Counted from the first letter of the stretch, positions 28,850-38,810 are shown. The stretch: DNA of 64,000 nucleotides from JAHFUA01 sp963808725 (GCA_963808725.1 CAWEGO010000001.1:1054001-1118000); one strand, 5' to 3'. Notes: generated by a model from the letters alone, not told the origin. Program-made: numbers and translations.

Positions 28850-30334
28850 TCACTTACGATCTTCCAGCTCCGCTAGCGCCTCAAACGGCCATTGGCGCCC
28901 TACCAGCGCGCGAACGATGAAGGTGAGCAATCCCGCCACGAGGATCGCCACTGCGTAGCGCACTTCCTTCAGAAAGTTTTGGCGCGAGATCAACACGAAA
29001 AGAAATCCCGCGATGGCAATCAGCGCCGGCAGCGGATAGAGCCACATGCGGAAAGGCCGGGGTGCTTCCGGGTGCCTGGCGCGCAAAATGAGCAGCCCGA
29101 CCGCCTGCACTAGGAACTGGATCACGATGCGGATGACCACCAGGGCGGCGATCACGTCCGCCAGTCTCAGCAGACAGAAGCACGCCGCCACCACGCCCAG
29201 CGCCACCAGCGCCACAGTTGGAAAGCGCCCGTCGGGATGCACGCGGCCGAAGGCGCGGAAGTAATTGCCGTCGAGCGCCGCCGCGTAGGGTACGCGCGAA
29301 TATCCCAGCAGCAGCGAAAACACGGAGGCAAACGCCGTCCACATCACCAGCAGAGTGACAGCGTATCCCGCCCAACTCCCGTACAGGCGCTGCATCATCA
29401 ATGACACGACGTAATAGCGCGTCTCACTTTTGCCCGCCGCGGCCAGTTCCCGCCAGGGCACCACACCGAGGATGCTGACGTTCATCACTACGTAGATCGC
29501 GCCCACGGCGAGGATCGAGTACACCAGCGCGCGCGGGATGGTGCGTGCCGGGTCTTTGACCTCGTCCCCGAGAAAGCACACGTTGTAGTATCCCCAGTAG
29601 TCGTAGGTGGCGATAAGCAGCGCCGATCCCAGGCCGGCGAAGAAAGCGTGGTCGAGCCGAAAAGCGCCGGCGGGGAAGTCGAAGGCGCGGGCGCGGTCGA
29701 AGTGCGCCAGGCCGGCGACGATCACCCACGCCACCGTCGCCAGCACCCCCACCCACAGCAGCTTGGAGAGCTTTCCCACCACAGCGATTCGCCGGTACAG
29801 CAGCAGGACGGCGGTTGCGCATGCCGCGATGGCAACAAATGTTGCGCGGCTAATGAGCACACGCGCTTCGAGCGGCCCCAACCCGGGGACCGACCACGCC
29901 AGCGTCGTCGCCAGGTACGTTTTCTCCAGCGACGGCAGCAGGTAGCTCGCGTACTGCGCCAGTCCGAGGCAGCCCGATGCGACCGAGAGCGGCGCGCTGA
30001 AGGAAAGCTGCCAGACGAACAGAAATGACACCAGCCGTCCCAGCCGCGCCGGGCCGTAGATTTCTTTCAGGTAACGATACGAGCCGCCCGAGCCGGGCAT
30101 GGCTGCGCCCAGCTCCGCCCAGACCATGCCGTCGCACAACGCCAGGGCCGCGCCCAGGATCCATCCCAGCATGGCCTGCGGGCCTCCGGCGGCGCTGATG
30201 ATGAGGGGGATGGTGATGAACGGCCCCACGCCGATCATGTCGATCATGTTCAGCGCGGTGGCCGAGCCCAGGCCTACGCCGCGGACCAGGGTCGTGCCAC
30301 GGTCCGTCGGCCCTGGCCCGCTAGGGCTTGCCAT
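28850..30334 (-). CDS. APC-family amino acid/polyamine permease
   Basis: A 494-residue transporter with about twelve to thirteen membrane helices. The N-terminus has the APC signature NMIDMIGVGPFITIPLI and GSGGSYRYLKEIYG in helix 2-3; the centre has FLGDEVKDPARTIPRAL, the helix-6 loop motif of this family. It would take up amino acids by proton symport. The stop at 28850 is on the minus strand. Its start overlaps the end of the PIG-L gene by 14 bases, suggesting co-transcription. Confidence 0.85.
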   Translation of the reverse strand: MASPSGPGPTDRGTTLVRGVGLGSATALNMIDMIGVGPFITIPLIISAAGGPQAMLGWILGAALALCDGMVWAELGAAMPGSGGSYRYLKEIYGPARLGRLVSFLFVWQLSFSAPLSVASGCLGLAQYASYLLPSLEKTYLATTLAWSVPGLGPLEARVLISRATFVAIAACATAVLLLYRRIAVVGKLSKLLWVGVLATVAWVIVAGLAHFDRARAFDFPAGAFRLDHAFFAGLGSALLIATYDYWGYYNVCFLGDEVKDPARTIPRALVYSILAVGAIYVVMNVSILGVVPWRELAAAGKSETRYYVVSLMMQRLYGSWAGYAVTLLVMWTAFASVFSLLLGYSRVPYAAALDGNYFRAFGRVHPDGRFPTVALVALGVVAACFCLLRLADVIAALVVIRIVIQFLVQAVGLLILRARHPEAPRPFRMWLYPLPALIAIAGFLFVLISRQNFLKEVRYAVAILVAGLLTFIVRALVGRQWPFEALAELEDRK

Positions 30335-32951
30335 GGCCGGCGCTCAACAGATTCACGTACAGTCGGATGGCCCCGGGGACTCCATTGGGAAGCTGGCGGA
30401 AAAATGCATAGCCGGTGTAAATGTAGGTGCCGTGGCCGGAGCGGGCGCGCAGCAATCCGCCTTCGAGCGGCGGCTCGCCCGGGTCGGAGCAAGAAAGCAG
30501 CGCCCGGTAGTGGTTGTCCCACTTGTCCATGAAGTAGAGCCCGCGCTCCTGCACCCAGCCGTCGAAATCTTTTTCGGTGATGGCATTGGGAAAGCGGAAG
30601 AGGCGGTCGTAAGGCTCGAGCAGCGTGACCGGAGCCTCTTCCACGCTCACGCGGTCGTGGCTGAGCTCGGCCGGATAGGGCGTGTAGTGGCCGGCATTGA
30701 ATTCCTCGGGATTGGTGTTGTACTGCACCAGCAGCGTGCCGCCGTGGTCCACGTAATCGAGCAGGCGGCGGTTATTCTGGCGCAGGTCGGGGCGGGTGTC
30801 GTAAGCGCGGATGCCGAGGATGATGGTGTCGAAGCGTCCGAGGTAGCCATGGGCTACCTGATCCGGCGAGATCATCTCCACGCTCAAGCCGAGTTCCCGC
30901 AGGACGGTGGGGATATCGTCGCCCGCGCCCATGATGTAGCCAATCTTCAGTCCAACCGGCACTTTCACGTTCACCAGGCTCAACTGCTGCACCGCCGGCT
31001 GGTAGTAATAGAAGGTGCCCAGATCCTCCCCCGTTACCACGGTGAAGCCTTCGGAATACTCCCGTCCTGCGGCCTCCAGCACCGCGCGCACTCGGAGCTT
31101 TCCCGGGCGATAGGCGCCGCCGGGCGGAGTCAGCTTGAAGTTGACCTTTCGGTCCTGGCCGCTGTGCTCAAAACGCAGGGGCGCGGAGGTGGGGTCGACT
31201 GCCCAACCTTGCGGGGCGAGCAATTGCACGCTGGCCGCGCCTGTGACGTAGCCGCGAACTTCAACCGCCACCGTAGTCGGCGAAGTCGAATCGGCAGGGA
31301 CCACTTGGGTGCGTGGCGCAATCAGCAGCGAGAACGCCGGCACCACCGCGAGCGGCGGACTGTTCTCCGCCATGGAAGCGCGTGCGACCGCCCGCACTGT
31401 GCCGTGGTATGCGCCGAAAGCGAACACCGCATGCGCCTCCACCGGCGGCGGGAAGGGAAGCGTGGCGTAGCGGGGATCGTCAATCTCGTACACCGTGTCG
31501 CCTTCCGGGTCGTTGCGGTGCCAGTAAGGACGGGTCAGTTCCGCATCCGGCGCCACCTTCAGGTTGAAGGTCACGGTGGTGCTGTCGCCCGGTTTCAGGC
31601 GCGCTGGCCTGATCCACACCGGGGGGGCGCTCCAGCCTTCCGGCAGATCGAGCGCGATCTGCTGGAGTTGCACCGCCTCGTCGCCGGAATTGCGCAACTC
31701 GGCCGCGAGGCGCACCGTCTGTCCGGGAACCAGCACGGCGTTGCCTGGAGGAGTGATGGAGATGCGCAGCTCCAGGTTCAAAGCCAGTTCTGTCGCGCGC
31801 TGGAACTGTTGGCGTTTGGTGCGCAGGTTAACCAGCAAGTCGGATTTCGCCGCGGGCGAGAGCTGCGATTGCTCGATCTGGTCCATCAATTCTGCCACCT
31901 GCTGCTCGCCGGCGAGTAATGGTGCGGCCAGGCCCGAAGAAGGACCCGGGACCAGGTGCGTAGCCTCGTCCACCCGCTCCTTGATGGCGACCAGCGCCGG
32001 GCGCAGGAAGGGGACCTTGGACTCCTCGTCGCCGATGCGGTCCGCCAGCCCGGGCAGGGCGGTGTCGATGCCATCGAAGAAATCATGTTCGTGCGTGTCC
32101 GATGGCGGCAGGGGCAGCACCGAATCCACCAGCTTGTAATAGGAGACGTGCGGCCGCGTGGAAAGCTGCCATTCCCCCGCTCCCTGCGAGAGTTGGTGCC
32201 GCAGTCCCTGCATGGCGAACTGCACAAAGCTCATGCCCAGCACCGGCGAATAGGCGCCGCTGTCCAGCGCCAGGGTGTAATCGTCACTGCCGCCCCGGAT
32301 GTAGAGCTTCTTCGCCTGCCAGGGTTGCAAACCTTCACTGATTTGTTCGGAGAAGAGCGAAGGATCGCCGGCGGCGCGGAAGGCTTCGCGGGTCAAGATG
32401 CCGCTGGCTTGATGATGGCCGTGGCCGTCACGCGGCGTGCCTTGGAAGCGGGAGACGATCACGTCCGGCCGAAAGGTGCGGATCACCCGCACCATATCGG
32501 CGAGCGCGACGTCGTGCCCGTGCCACTTGTCGAAGGTCTCGTCGGCGCTCTTGGAGTAACCGAAGTCGGCGACGCGGGTGAAGCGCTGCTCCACCCCGTA
32601 GTACTGGTCGGCGGCCAGCAATTCCAGCGTGCGTAGCACCCCCAGCTCGTCGAACAGGTTGCTACCCATGCGGTTCTGTCCGCCTTCGCCGCGGGTCAGG
32701 GTCAACTGCAGGGCGGTGACGCCTTCTCCGCGCGCTTCCAGCACCAGCATGCCGCCATCTTCGTCGTCAGGATGGGCGACGGTGTGCAGCAGCCGCGCCG
32801 TGGTGTGCAGCTTGATGAGCAATTGCTGGAGTTCGTTCGTGCCGCGCGCGGGCGCCGGGCTGGCAGCCAAGCGTGGCTCGGTGCTCGGGCACACGAGGAG
32901 CAGGACGAACAGCAGCGTCCCGGCGGCGAATGCCCTGGAGCGTTTGGCCAT
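30321..32951 (-). CDS. PIG-L/LmbE family deacetylase with large C-terminal domains
   Basis: The start at ATG 32951 gives a signal-peptide-like N-terminus (MAKRSRAFAAGTLLFVLLLV); an upstream start adds 31 basic residues. The metal site is AHPDDE (near residue 60) with HGHHQASG near 175, the zinc-binding Asp-Asp-Glu and His residues of N-acetylglucosamine-type deacetylases. The roughly 650 residues beyond hold beta-sandwich modules with NEW3-like features (AELRNSGDEAVQLQQ, KPGDSTTVTFNLKVAP) and a C-terminal domain resembling glutamine-amidotransferase-like folds. It is probably exported and acts on a glycan or glycoside. Confidence 0.78.
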   Translation of the reverse strand: MAKRSRAFAAGTLLFVLLLVCPSTEPRLAASPAPARGTNELQQLLIKLHTTARLLHTVAHPDDEDGGMLVLEARGEGVTALQLTLTRGEGGQNRMGSNLFDELGVLRTLELLAADQYYGVEQRFTRVADFGYSKSADETFDKWHGHDVALADMVRVIRTFRPDVIVSRFQGTPRDGHGHHQASGILTREAFRAAGDPSLFSEQISEGLQPWQAKKLYIRGGSDDYTLALDSGAYSPVLGMSFVQFAMQGLRHQLSQGAGEWQLSTRPHVSYYKLVDSVLPLPPSDTHEHDFFDGIDTALPGLADRIGDEESKVPFLRPALVAIKERVDEATHLVPGPSSGLAAPLLAGEQQVAELMDQIEQSQLSPAAKSDLLVNLRTKRQQFQRATELALNLELRISITPPGNAVLVPGQTVRLAAELRNSGDEAVQLQQIALDLPEGWSAPPVWIRPARLKPGDSTTVTFNLKVAPDAELTRPYWHRNDPEGDTVYEIDDPRYATLPFPPPVEAHAVFAFGAYHGTVRAVARASMAENSPPLAVVPAFSLLIAPRTQVVPADSTSPTTVAVEVRGYVTGAASVQLLAPQGWAVDPTSAPLRFEHSGQDRKVNFKLTPPGGAYRPGKLRVRAVLEAAGREYSEGFTVVTGEDLGTFYYYQPAVQQLSLVNVKVPVGLKIGYIMGAGDDIPTVLRELGLSVEMISPDQVAHGYLGRFDTIILGIRAYDTRPDLRQNNRRLLDYVDHGGTLLVQYNTNPEEFNAGHYTPYPAELSHDRVSVEEAPVTLLEPYDRLFRFPNAITEKDFDGWVQERGLYFMDKWDNHYRALLSCSDPGEPPLEGGLLRARSGHGTYIYTGYAFFRQLPNGVPGAIRLYVNLLSAGHGKP

Positions 32952-33040
32952 CGGCGGAGGTGTGGAACGCGGTTGCAAGCGGCTGCCACTAGTTTTAGCG
33001 GATGGGCGCGGCACTTGCAACCCGGAAGCCGGGCACGGGG

Positions 33041-34237
33041 TCAAACCAGGTCTCGGAGGATAACCACAGCCGTGCGCTGCTTGCCCTCGGATTCAAGCAA
33101 AAGACTGACCTTGTCGCCCACCGGGCGGCGGCGCATGCTTTCCCGAACATCCGGCAGCACTAGTTTGTCGGTGCTCGTTCCGTCGATGGCAAGAATGGTG
33201 TCGCCTGGCTTCAGACCAGCGTCCTGCGCGGGACCTCCGGCGATCACATCCACGACCGTGAAATGTTTGCCGTTCTGCCCCATCCAGACGCCGGCGCGAT
33301 CGTAGCTGTCGCGGCGTCCATAATTCTGGTTCTTCTCGAAGATGATGCGGCTGCGGGCGTAGTCGAAAGTAACGTCAAATTGCGCCAGCACATCGGGACC
33401 GATCAACCCCGCCATCGCGGAAGAGGTGGTCAGGCCGGTTTTCTGGAGGGAGAGCCGGATGACGAGGTCGCGCGTTCGCACATCGCCAATCTTGAGTTCT
33501 TTCGCGCGCGCCAGCAGCGAACGCACCGGTCCGCCCAGGCCCCAGCCGGTCACGCCTTCCAGCCTGGCGCCATATTTCTCCTGAAGCTGGTTTTGCGCGC
33601 AGAATGGGCCATAGAGCAACATGGCCGAGCGGGCGCCGGTATCCACGCCAAACTTGCCCGGCACGCCATCGAGTTCCGCCTCCACGACCGGGATCTGGCG
33701 CGGGCGCTCGAAGCGCACGATCATCCCCGGTCCGGAATACGTGAATTTATCCGGCCGGGTGAAGGTCAGGATTCGACGGATGTAGTCATGCTTCACGACC
33801 ATGGCTTCGAAGACCACGCCTCCGATGATGCCGTCTACCGGTTTGGCGCCGAAGACCTGCGGCGAGTCGTCCAGCGACAGGACGCCGAATTCGACGTTGC
33901 GCAGGCGGAGCTCTCCAACTTGAACTTCCGCGATCTGCGCTCGGCCAAAATGCTGCTGCTTCTCGCCCACGCCCTGTCCTTCGCCGGCGTCTTCCGGCTT
34001 TAGCCCAAGCTGCTGGGCCACGTGGTCGCCTATATCGGCGACGGCGCCGGTATCAAGAATGAAGCGGTATGGACCCTTCCCATCCAGGCGGACCTCGATG
34101 AATACACGGTTATCGATCAGCTCGAAGGGCAAGGTGAAAGTCGCCGTGCCACCTGCAGTCTTGGATTCCGCCGCCGACAAGCGGGGGGAGACCGGAGCCA
34201 GCAGCACAATCGTCAGCAGAAATCGGAGAAAGTTCAT
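33041..34237 (-). CDS. Two-lobed aspartyl protease with C-terminal PDZ domain
   Basis: I choose ATG 34237, with GGAGATC just upstream, giving 398 residues and a signal peptide (MNFLRFLLTIVLLAP). The first retropepsin-like lobe has FILDTGAVADIG (near residue 60) and the second KFGVDTGARSAML (near 195). Each supplies one catalytic Asp, so one chain could form a complete pepsin-like active site. The PDZ domain (GGPAQDAGLKPGDTILAIDG) is near 310-385. Substrate unknown. Bacterial members of this kind are periplasmic or secreted. Confidence 0.75.
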   Translation of the reverse strand: MNFLRFLLTIVLLAPVSPRLSAAESKTAGGTATFTLPFELIDNRVFIEVRLDGKGPYRFILDTGAVADIGDHVAQQLGLKPEDAGEGQGVGEKQQHFGRAQIAEVQVGELRLRNVEFGVLSLDDSPQVFGAKPVDGIIGGVVFEAMVVKHDYIRRILTFTRPDKFTYSGPGMIVRFERPRQIPVVEAELDGVPGKFGVDTGARSAMLLYGPFCAQNQLQEKYGARLEGVTGWGLGGPVRSLLARAKELKIGDVRTRDLVIRLSLQKTGLTTSSAMAGLIGPDVLAQFDVTFDYARSRIIFEKNQNYGRRDSYDRAGVWMGQNGKHFTVVDVIAGGPAQDAGLKPGDTILAIDGTSTDKLVLPDVRESMRRRPVGDKVSLLLESEGKQRTAVVILRDLV

Positions 34238-34329
34238 GGTGATCTCCAGCAAGCCGGCCCCGCTTGGTCCTGGCGCGGCAGTTTAGTCTCCCCGGGACCG
34301 TTCACGCGCCCAGTCGCTATTCAGATGGA

Positions 34330-34351
34330 GAGACGCAGCATGATGCGTCTC
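34330..34351. repeat. GAGACGCAG palindrome, copy 1
   Basis: GAGACGCAGCATGATGCGTCTC is a near-perfect 22-base inverted repeat (read as GAGACGCAGCAT then ATGCGTCTC). A related copy follows the formamidase gene at 41452-41487. It lies about 80 bases before the gntR operator. Confidence 0.6.
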
Positions 34352-34412
34352 GATAGCCAGGAATGTGCCCGGCGCCCTCCGGCGCAGAAAGTACTTGACA
34401 CGCGGGTGTACA

Positions 34413-34455
34413 ATTGGTCCGTTAACTGGACCAATGGCCTGGTGAGTGGACCAAT
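34413..34455. promoter_or_regulatory. GntR/FadR-type operator
   Basis: ATTGGTCC at 34413-34420 and GGACCAAT at 34428-34435 form a perfect 8-base inverted repeat with a 7-base spacer. A third GGACCAAT starts at 34448, exactly 20 bases from the second, on the same DNA face. TGGTC-type palindromes are the usual binding form of FadR-subfamily regulators. The site overlaps or touches the regulator's own start and precedes the oxidoreductase operon, so autoregulation is likely. Confidence 0.65.
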
Positions 34456-35180
34456 CGCAGCCGAAGTGAGCGCTACCGCCAAACCCGAATTCGAGGCCAT
34501 CCGCCGCAACAAGGTCTATGAAGAGGTGGCGCGGCGGCTCGAGCAGCTCATTGCCGACCGCATGAAGCCGGGCGACATGCTGCCCCCGGAGCGCGAACTG
34601 GCGGAGAGCTTCGGCGTTAGCCGCAGCTCTATCCGCGATGCTATCCGCCGGCTGGAGCTGGTGGGCATGGTTGAACCTAGGCAGGGCTCGGGCACGGTGG
34701 TGCGCGAGCTTTCCACGGACGCCCTTATCAATCCCCTGACCACGGTGCTGGTGCAGAAACGCAAGCTGGTGGTGGAACTGCTGGATGTGCGCAAGATGTT
34801 GGAGCCGCCGCTGGCGGCGCGCGCGGCCACCCACGCCTCCGCCGCCGACGTTGCCGAAATGGAGGACGTTCCTGGCGCGCCAGGGCGAGAAGCTCCGCCA
34901 GGGCGAGGCCGCCATCGAGGAGGACAACGAGTTCCACTACTCCATCGCCATGGCCGCGGGCAACAGCGTGGTGTTGAAGGTCCTGGATGTTCTGATGGAC
35001 CTGTTGCGCGAAACCCGTGAGCGCTCTTTGCAGGTGGAGGGGCGCCCGCAGAAATCCATTGCCGGCCACCGCCGGATCCTGGCCGCCATCAAGCGGCACG
35101 ATCCGGTCGCGGCGGAACTGGCCATGCGCCGGCACATCGAAGAAGTATCGAGAGATCGTCCTGAACAAGTTTTGAAATAA
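34442..35180 (+). CDS. GntR-family (FadR-type) transcriptional regulator, frameshifted
   Basis: The N-terminal part (GTG at 34442 or 34466) encodes the winged helix: NKVYEEVARRLEQLI, then PPERELAESFGVSRSSIRDAIRRLE and the wing GSGTVVREL. A single extra C near 34873 breaks the frame; removing it joins DVAEMED to LARQGEKLRQGEAAIEEDNEFHYSIAMAA, the FCD-type ligand domain, which ends at 35180. FCD regulators bind organic acids, and the neighbour genes suggest oxalate or a related acid as effector, which is inference. The stop lies 14 bases before the gamma-delta gene. Its own promoter region carries the palindromic operator. Confidence 0.78.
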
Positions 35181-35194
35181 GACGGAGGTTACGC

Positions 35195-36375
35195 ATGGGC
35201 CGGTTATTTGCGGTCGAGATCATTTACCGAGGGATTTTCCAGAAGACCCTGGCCAAGAACATCAGCCGGGGCATCGTGCTGGCCGCGCACCAGGAGGGCA
35301 AGCCTGGCATCAGCTTCGGGCGCTACAGCGACAGCCCGGAGCGCAACGGCATCCCCGCCAAGAGCTTCGCCATCGTGGCCTCCGACCAGGAGACGCTCGA
35401 AGACGGCATGGCGAAATACGAACCCACGGAGGTGGACATCACCATCGTCGTGGACGACACGCTGTGCAAGGGCGTGGAGTCGTGGGCGTGGTACGGCCTG
35501 CAGCCGATCAACCAGCTGCTCAAGCAGGACGGGACGCTGATCGTCACCTCGACGAGAGACGCCCGAAACGCTCATCGCCATGGCGCACCGCAAGGAGTAC
35601 CCCTACCAGCTAGCCATCGTGAAGGGCATCCCCAGCTTCTCCGGCTTGTGGGTGTACAAGGACGACCACACCGACGTGCGCATCCTGGGCGCGATCGCCA
35701 AGGTGCTGCCCGAGTTGTTCACGCTGGATCGCGTCAGAAGGTCATCGCGGAGGAGTGGCACGATGATCTGAAGGCCGCCTCCGCGGCAGCGCGCCTACGA
35801 GCGCATTTCGAGCACCACGGTCCAGCCCGACGCAGGGCAATCCGGAAACGCCTTACAAGTTCGATCTGCCCAAGTGGCACGAGATGCGGCGACGGCGTGG
35901 CCATTCCCTGCATCGCTCCGGGCAAGCAGATGAAGACCCGGCGACCCATGCCATCGGCGGCTACCGCCCCGACCGCAATCCCACCTTCAAGAAGTTCAGC
36001 ACGCGCGACCATGCGGCCGGTGGTCGACTTCGACACCTGCATCAAGTGCACGCTGTGCTGGCTGCAGTGCCCGGACTCCTGCTTCGACGTGACTCCCGAG
36101 GGCTCTACGACGCCAACATGCAGGCCTGCTGCGGCTGCGGCGTGTGCGAGGCCGTCTGCCCGGTGGCCGACTGCGTCACCATGGTCAACGAGGCCGAATT
36201 CACACGACAACGCCAGCCAGTGGGAGGCGTGGAGGAAGGACAAGGCAAGGGTACAAGGCCTGGCTTGACGAGAAGATCGAGATCGCGGCCGGAGCGCTCG
36301 CACGGTTTCCGCTACCGCGGGCAGTATCAGGAGCAGGTCGCCGAGATGCGCTGGACGTCGCGCGGCGAAGGCTAG
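35195..36375 (+). CDS. 2-Oxoacid:ferredoxin oxidoreductase gamma-delta subunit, multiply frameshifted
   Basis: The first 120 residues (MGRLFAVEIIYRGIFQKTLA, and GISFGRYSDSPERNGIPAK) are the gamma domain, after a GGAGG ribosome site. About ten single-base shifts are then needed to pass through MAHRKEYPYQLAIVKGIPSF, EEWHDDLKAAS and RPVVDFDTCIKCTLCWLQC to the end near 36375. The delta part holds two [4Fe-4S] motifs, CIKCTLCWLQC and CCGCGVCEAVC. A fused gamma-delta chain followed by alpha and beta matches the oxalate oxidoreductase arrangement. The density of shifts suggests poor sequence or decay. Confidence 0.75.
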
Positions 36376-36429
36376 GCGCAGCCTCAGGAGGAAAGGCTGC
36401 GATTTGACGGTGGCACAGAAGGAGGAACT

Positions 36430-37661
36430 ATGGCAGCTCACGCAACATCGACAGCCGACAAGCGCCGAGAAACTGCCCTGATCACCGGGCAGCGAGGCGA
36501 TCGCGGTGGCCTGCAAGCTGGCCGACGTGGACGTGATCACGGCCTACCCGATCCGTCCTTATGACACGGTCATGCAGTACGTCGCCAAGCTGGTGTCGCC
36601 AACGGCGAGCTGGATTGCGAATACATCGTGGCGGAGAGCGAGCACTCGCAGTTTGAGATCGTCAAGCACGCGTCGCGCGGTGGGCGCGCGCGTGTTCTGC
36701 GGCTCCAGCGGCGTGGGCTGGATGTACGCCATTGAGGCGCTGACCGTCACGCCGGCGCTGCGCATCCCCATGATCGCCATGGTGGGCAACCGCGCGCTCG
36801 ACGATCCCGGCGCCTTCGGCATGGAGCACAACGACGCGCTGGCGGTGCGCGACCTGGGCTGGCATGCTGGTCTGGGTGGACAACGCCCAGGAAGCCCTCG
36901 ACACCGCGCTGATCGCCTATCGCGTGGCCGAGGACCGCCGCATCTTCCTGCCCTGCGCCATCAGTTGCGACGGCGCTTTCCTTACCCACTCGCAGGCGCT
37001 GGTCAAGATTCCGTCGCAGGAAAAGGTCAACGAATTCCTGCCTCGCTACAACCGCGCCGACCTGCTGCTCCATCCCGACAACCCCATCACCGTCGCTCCG
37101 CAGGCGAACGAGGATTGGGTGATGGAGATCCGCCGGCAGAACGACGCGGCCATGGAGCGGACGACGGCGGTAATCAAGGAAGCCTACGCCGACTTCGAGC
37201 GCATCTTCGGGCGCTCCTACGGCAACCCGTTCTTCGAGGAGTACATGACCGAGGATGCCGACATCGTGCTGATCGGCATGGGCACGCTTTCCATCCCCAT
37301 GAAGGTGGCGGTCCGCCAGATGCGCAAGGAAGGGAAGAAAGTCGGGTTCGTGCGCCTGCGCTGGTTCCGTCCCTTCCCGGCGGAAACGCTGGCCAAGTCG
37401 CTCAGCCGCTTCAAGGCCGTGGGCGTGGTGGACCGCGACTACTCCTTCGGTTCGCCCTACATGGGCGGGGTGGTAGCCAACGAAGTCAGAACCGCACTCT
37501 ACTCCGCTCCTGGTGCCAAGCCGCCGGTGCTGGATTTCATCTGCGGCCTGGGCGGCCGCGAAGTGACCCTGCCCGACATCTCCCGCATGACCGAATCCGT
37601 GTACGCAGCGGCGGCGGGCAAGACGCAGCCTTTGACACAGTGGATCGGGCTGCGCGAGTAA
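36430..37661 (+). CDS. Oxalate-type 2-oxoacid:ferredoxin oxidoreductase alpha subunit, frameshifted
   Basis: The ATG at 36430 follows GGAGGAACT. An extra C near 36490 must be removed to reach GSEAIAVACKLADVDVITAYPIRPYDTVM, here given as AVACKLADVDVI and YPIRPYDTVMQYV. Pyruvate enzymes carry YPITPSS; the Arg in YPIR replaces the substrate-contacting Thr and is the distinguishing feature reported for oxalate oxidoreductase. Further shifts lie near 36598, 36672 and 36862. The remaining 265 residues (NAQEALDTALIAYRVAEDRR, ADIVLIGMGTLSIPMKVAV, RDYSFGSP) are intact. It would bind oxalate and pass a carboxylate to the beta-subunit thiamine diphosphate. Confidence 0.78.
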
Positions 37662-37710
37662 AACGATATCAACTGGCGGATTCGACTGCGCCAGAAAGGA
37701 CAAAGAAGCA

Positions 37711-38736
37711 ATGGCAACTTACGTCAATATCGAGCCGACCCAGACTCTGGATCCTTTCAAGGGAGTGAAGAAGCTACCCCTCGAGGAATTCTTTACCTCC
37801 GGACACCGGACCTGCCAGGGCTGCGAGTCGGCGCTGGTGATGAAGATGATGGTGAAGGCCGCAGGCCCGCGCACCATCGTGCTGGGCAGCACCGGCTGCA
37901 TGTACGTGGCCAACACCACGTACTACAGCACCTCGTGGTCGGTACCGTGGATGCACACCCAACTCGGCAGCAGCGGTTCGGCAGCGCTGGGCACGGCCGC
38001 CGGCCTGAAGGCGCTCATGCGCAAGGGCAAGATGAAGAACGAGCCCATCAACGTGATCGCCTTCTGCGGCGATGGCGGCGGCGCGGACATGGGCATTGGC
38101 GGCATTTCTGCTACCCTCACCCATCCCGATTACAACTGCCTGATCCTGCTCTACGACAACGAGTCGTATGCCAACACTGATATCCAACTCTCGGGCAGCA
38201 CGCCCTGGGGCGCCAACACCACCTTCAGCACGCCCGGACCGGTGAAGCGCATCATGCATCATCGCTGGAAGAAGAACATGGCGGGGATGATGGCTGCGGG
38301 GCACCCGACGTGCCGCTACGTTGCGACCATCTGCATGTCCTATGGTCTGCACGGCATGAACTCCATCCGCAAGGCGCTGACCATCGGCGGGCCGACCTTC
38401 GTCCACTCGCTCGATCCCTGCCCCAAGGGATGGGATTACGATCCGATTCAGTCCCACGAGCTGGGCGAGCTGGCGGTGAACACCGGGATATGGCCGCTGT
38501 ATGAAGTGGAAGACGGCGTCCTGCGGCTGACCGGCCGCACCCAGCAGATCGCAGACAAGCGCATCCCGCGGCAGCCGGTGCGCGATTACCTGCTTCGCCA
38601 GGGACGCTTTGCTCACTTCACCGACGACGACATCGATTACTTCCAGAGCAAAGTGGACCAAATGTGGGACAAATGGCTGATCCCCGGGGTCATCCCCTTT
38701 CATAAGGAGATCGAAGCTGATAATCCGCCCGCGTAA
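37711..38736 (+). CDS. Oxalate-type 2-oxoacid:ferredoxin oxidoreductase beta subunit (thiamine diphosphate)
   Basis: A 341-residue intact subunit. It has HRTCQGCESAL (cluster ligands near residue 32-35), a third Cys in ICMSYGLHGM, and the ThDP-magnesium motif CGDGGGADMGIGG followed by LLYDNESYANT (GDG to N spacing as in 2-oxoacid:ferredoxin enzymes). It forms the active site with alpha and transfers electrons through its own [4Fe-4S] cluster to ferredoxin. Gap to alpha is 49 bases. The stop codon is embedded in the terminator hairpin. This is the best-preserved subunit of the operon. Confidence 0.85.
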   Translation: MATYVNIEPTQTLDPFKGVKKLPLEEFFTSGHRTCQGCESALVMKMMVKAAGPRTIVLGSTGCMYVANTTYYSTSWSVPWMHTQLGSSGSAALGTAAGLKALMRKGKMKNEPINVIAFCGDGGGADMGIGGISATLTHPDYNCLILLYDNESYANTDIQLSGSTPWGANTTFSTPGPVKRIMHHRWKKNMAGMMAAGHPTCRYVATICMSYGLHGMNSIRKALTIGGPTFVHSLDPCPKGWDYDPIQSHELGELAVNTGIWPLYEVEDGVLRLTGRTQQIADKRIPRQPVRDYLLRQGRFAHFTDDDIDYFQSKVDQMWDKWLIPGVIPFHKEIEADNPPA

Positions 38737-38757
38737 CAAAAACGCGGGCGGTTTTTT
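38725..38757 (+). terminator. Rho-independent terminator of the oxidoreductase operon
   Basis: CCGCCCGCGT pairs with ACGCGGGCGG (10 perfect base pairs), followed by six T residues at 38752-38757. The beta-subunit stop TAA sits at the base of the loop, so the last codons are part of the hairpin. Confidence 0.85.
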
Positions 38758-38810
38758 GTAATTCGTGTTAGTGTGTCGCACCCTGATCGGACTGGGACGT
38801 AAGAAGGAAC

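Noticed and set aside
30099..31919. A 606-codon plus-strand open frame across the APC permease and PIG-L genes
   Set aside because: It is antisense to two well-supported genes, has Arg/His/Gln-rich low-information sequence and no domain, as expected of shadows in GC-rich DNA.
34395..34414. TTGACA and TACAAT before gntR as a sigma-70 promoter
   Set aside because: The two boxes are only eight bases apart, far short of the usual 16-18, so they cannot act together; each may be chance.
36430..38736. Assignment of the oxidoreductase as pyruvate:ferredoxin oxidoreductase
   Set aside because: The alpha subunit has YPIRPYD instead of YPITPSS, the gamma-delta/alpha/beta order and the OxlT-like neighbour fit oxalate better. 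The general family is certain; only the substrate is inferred.
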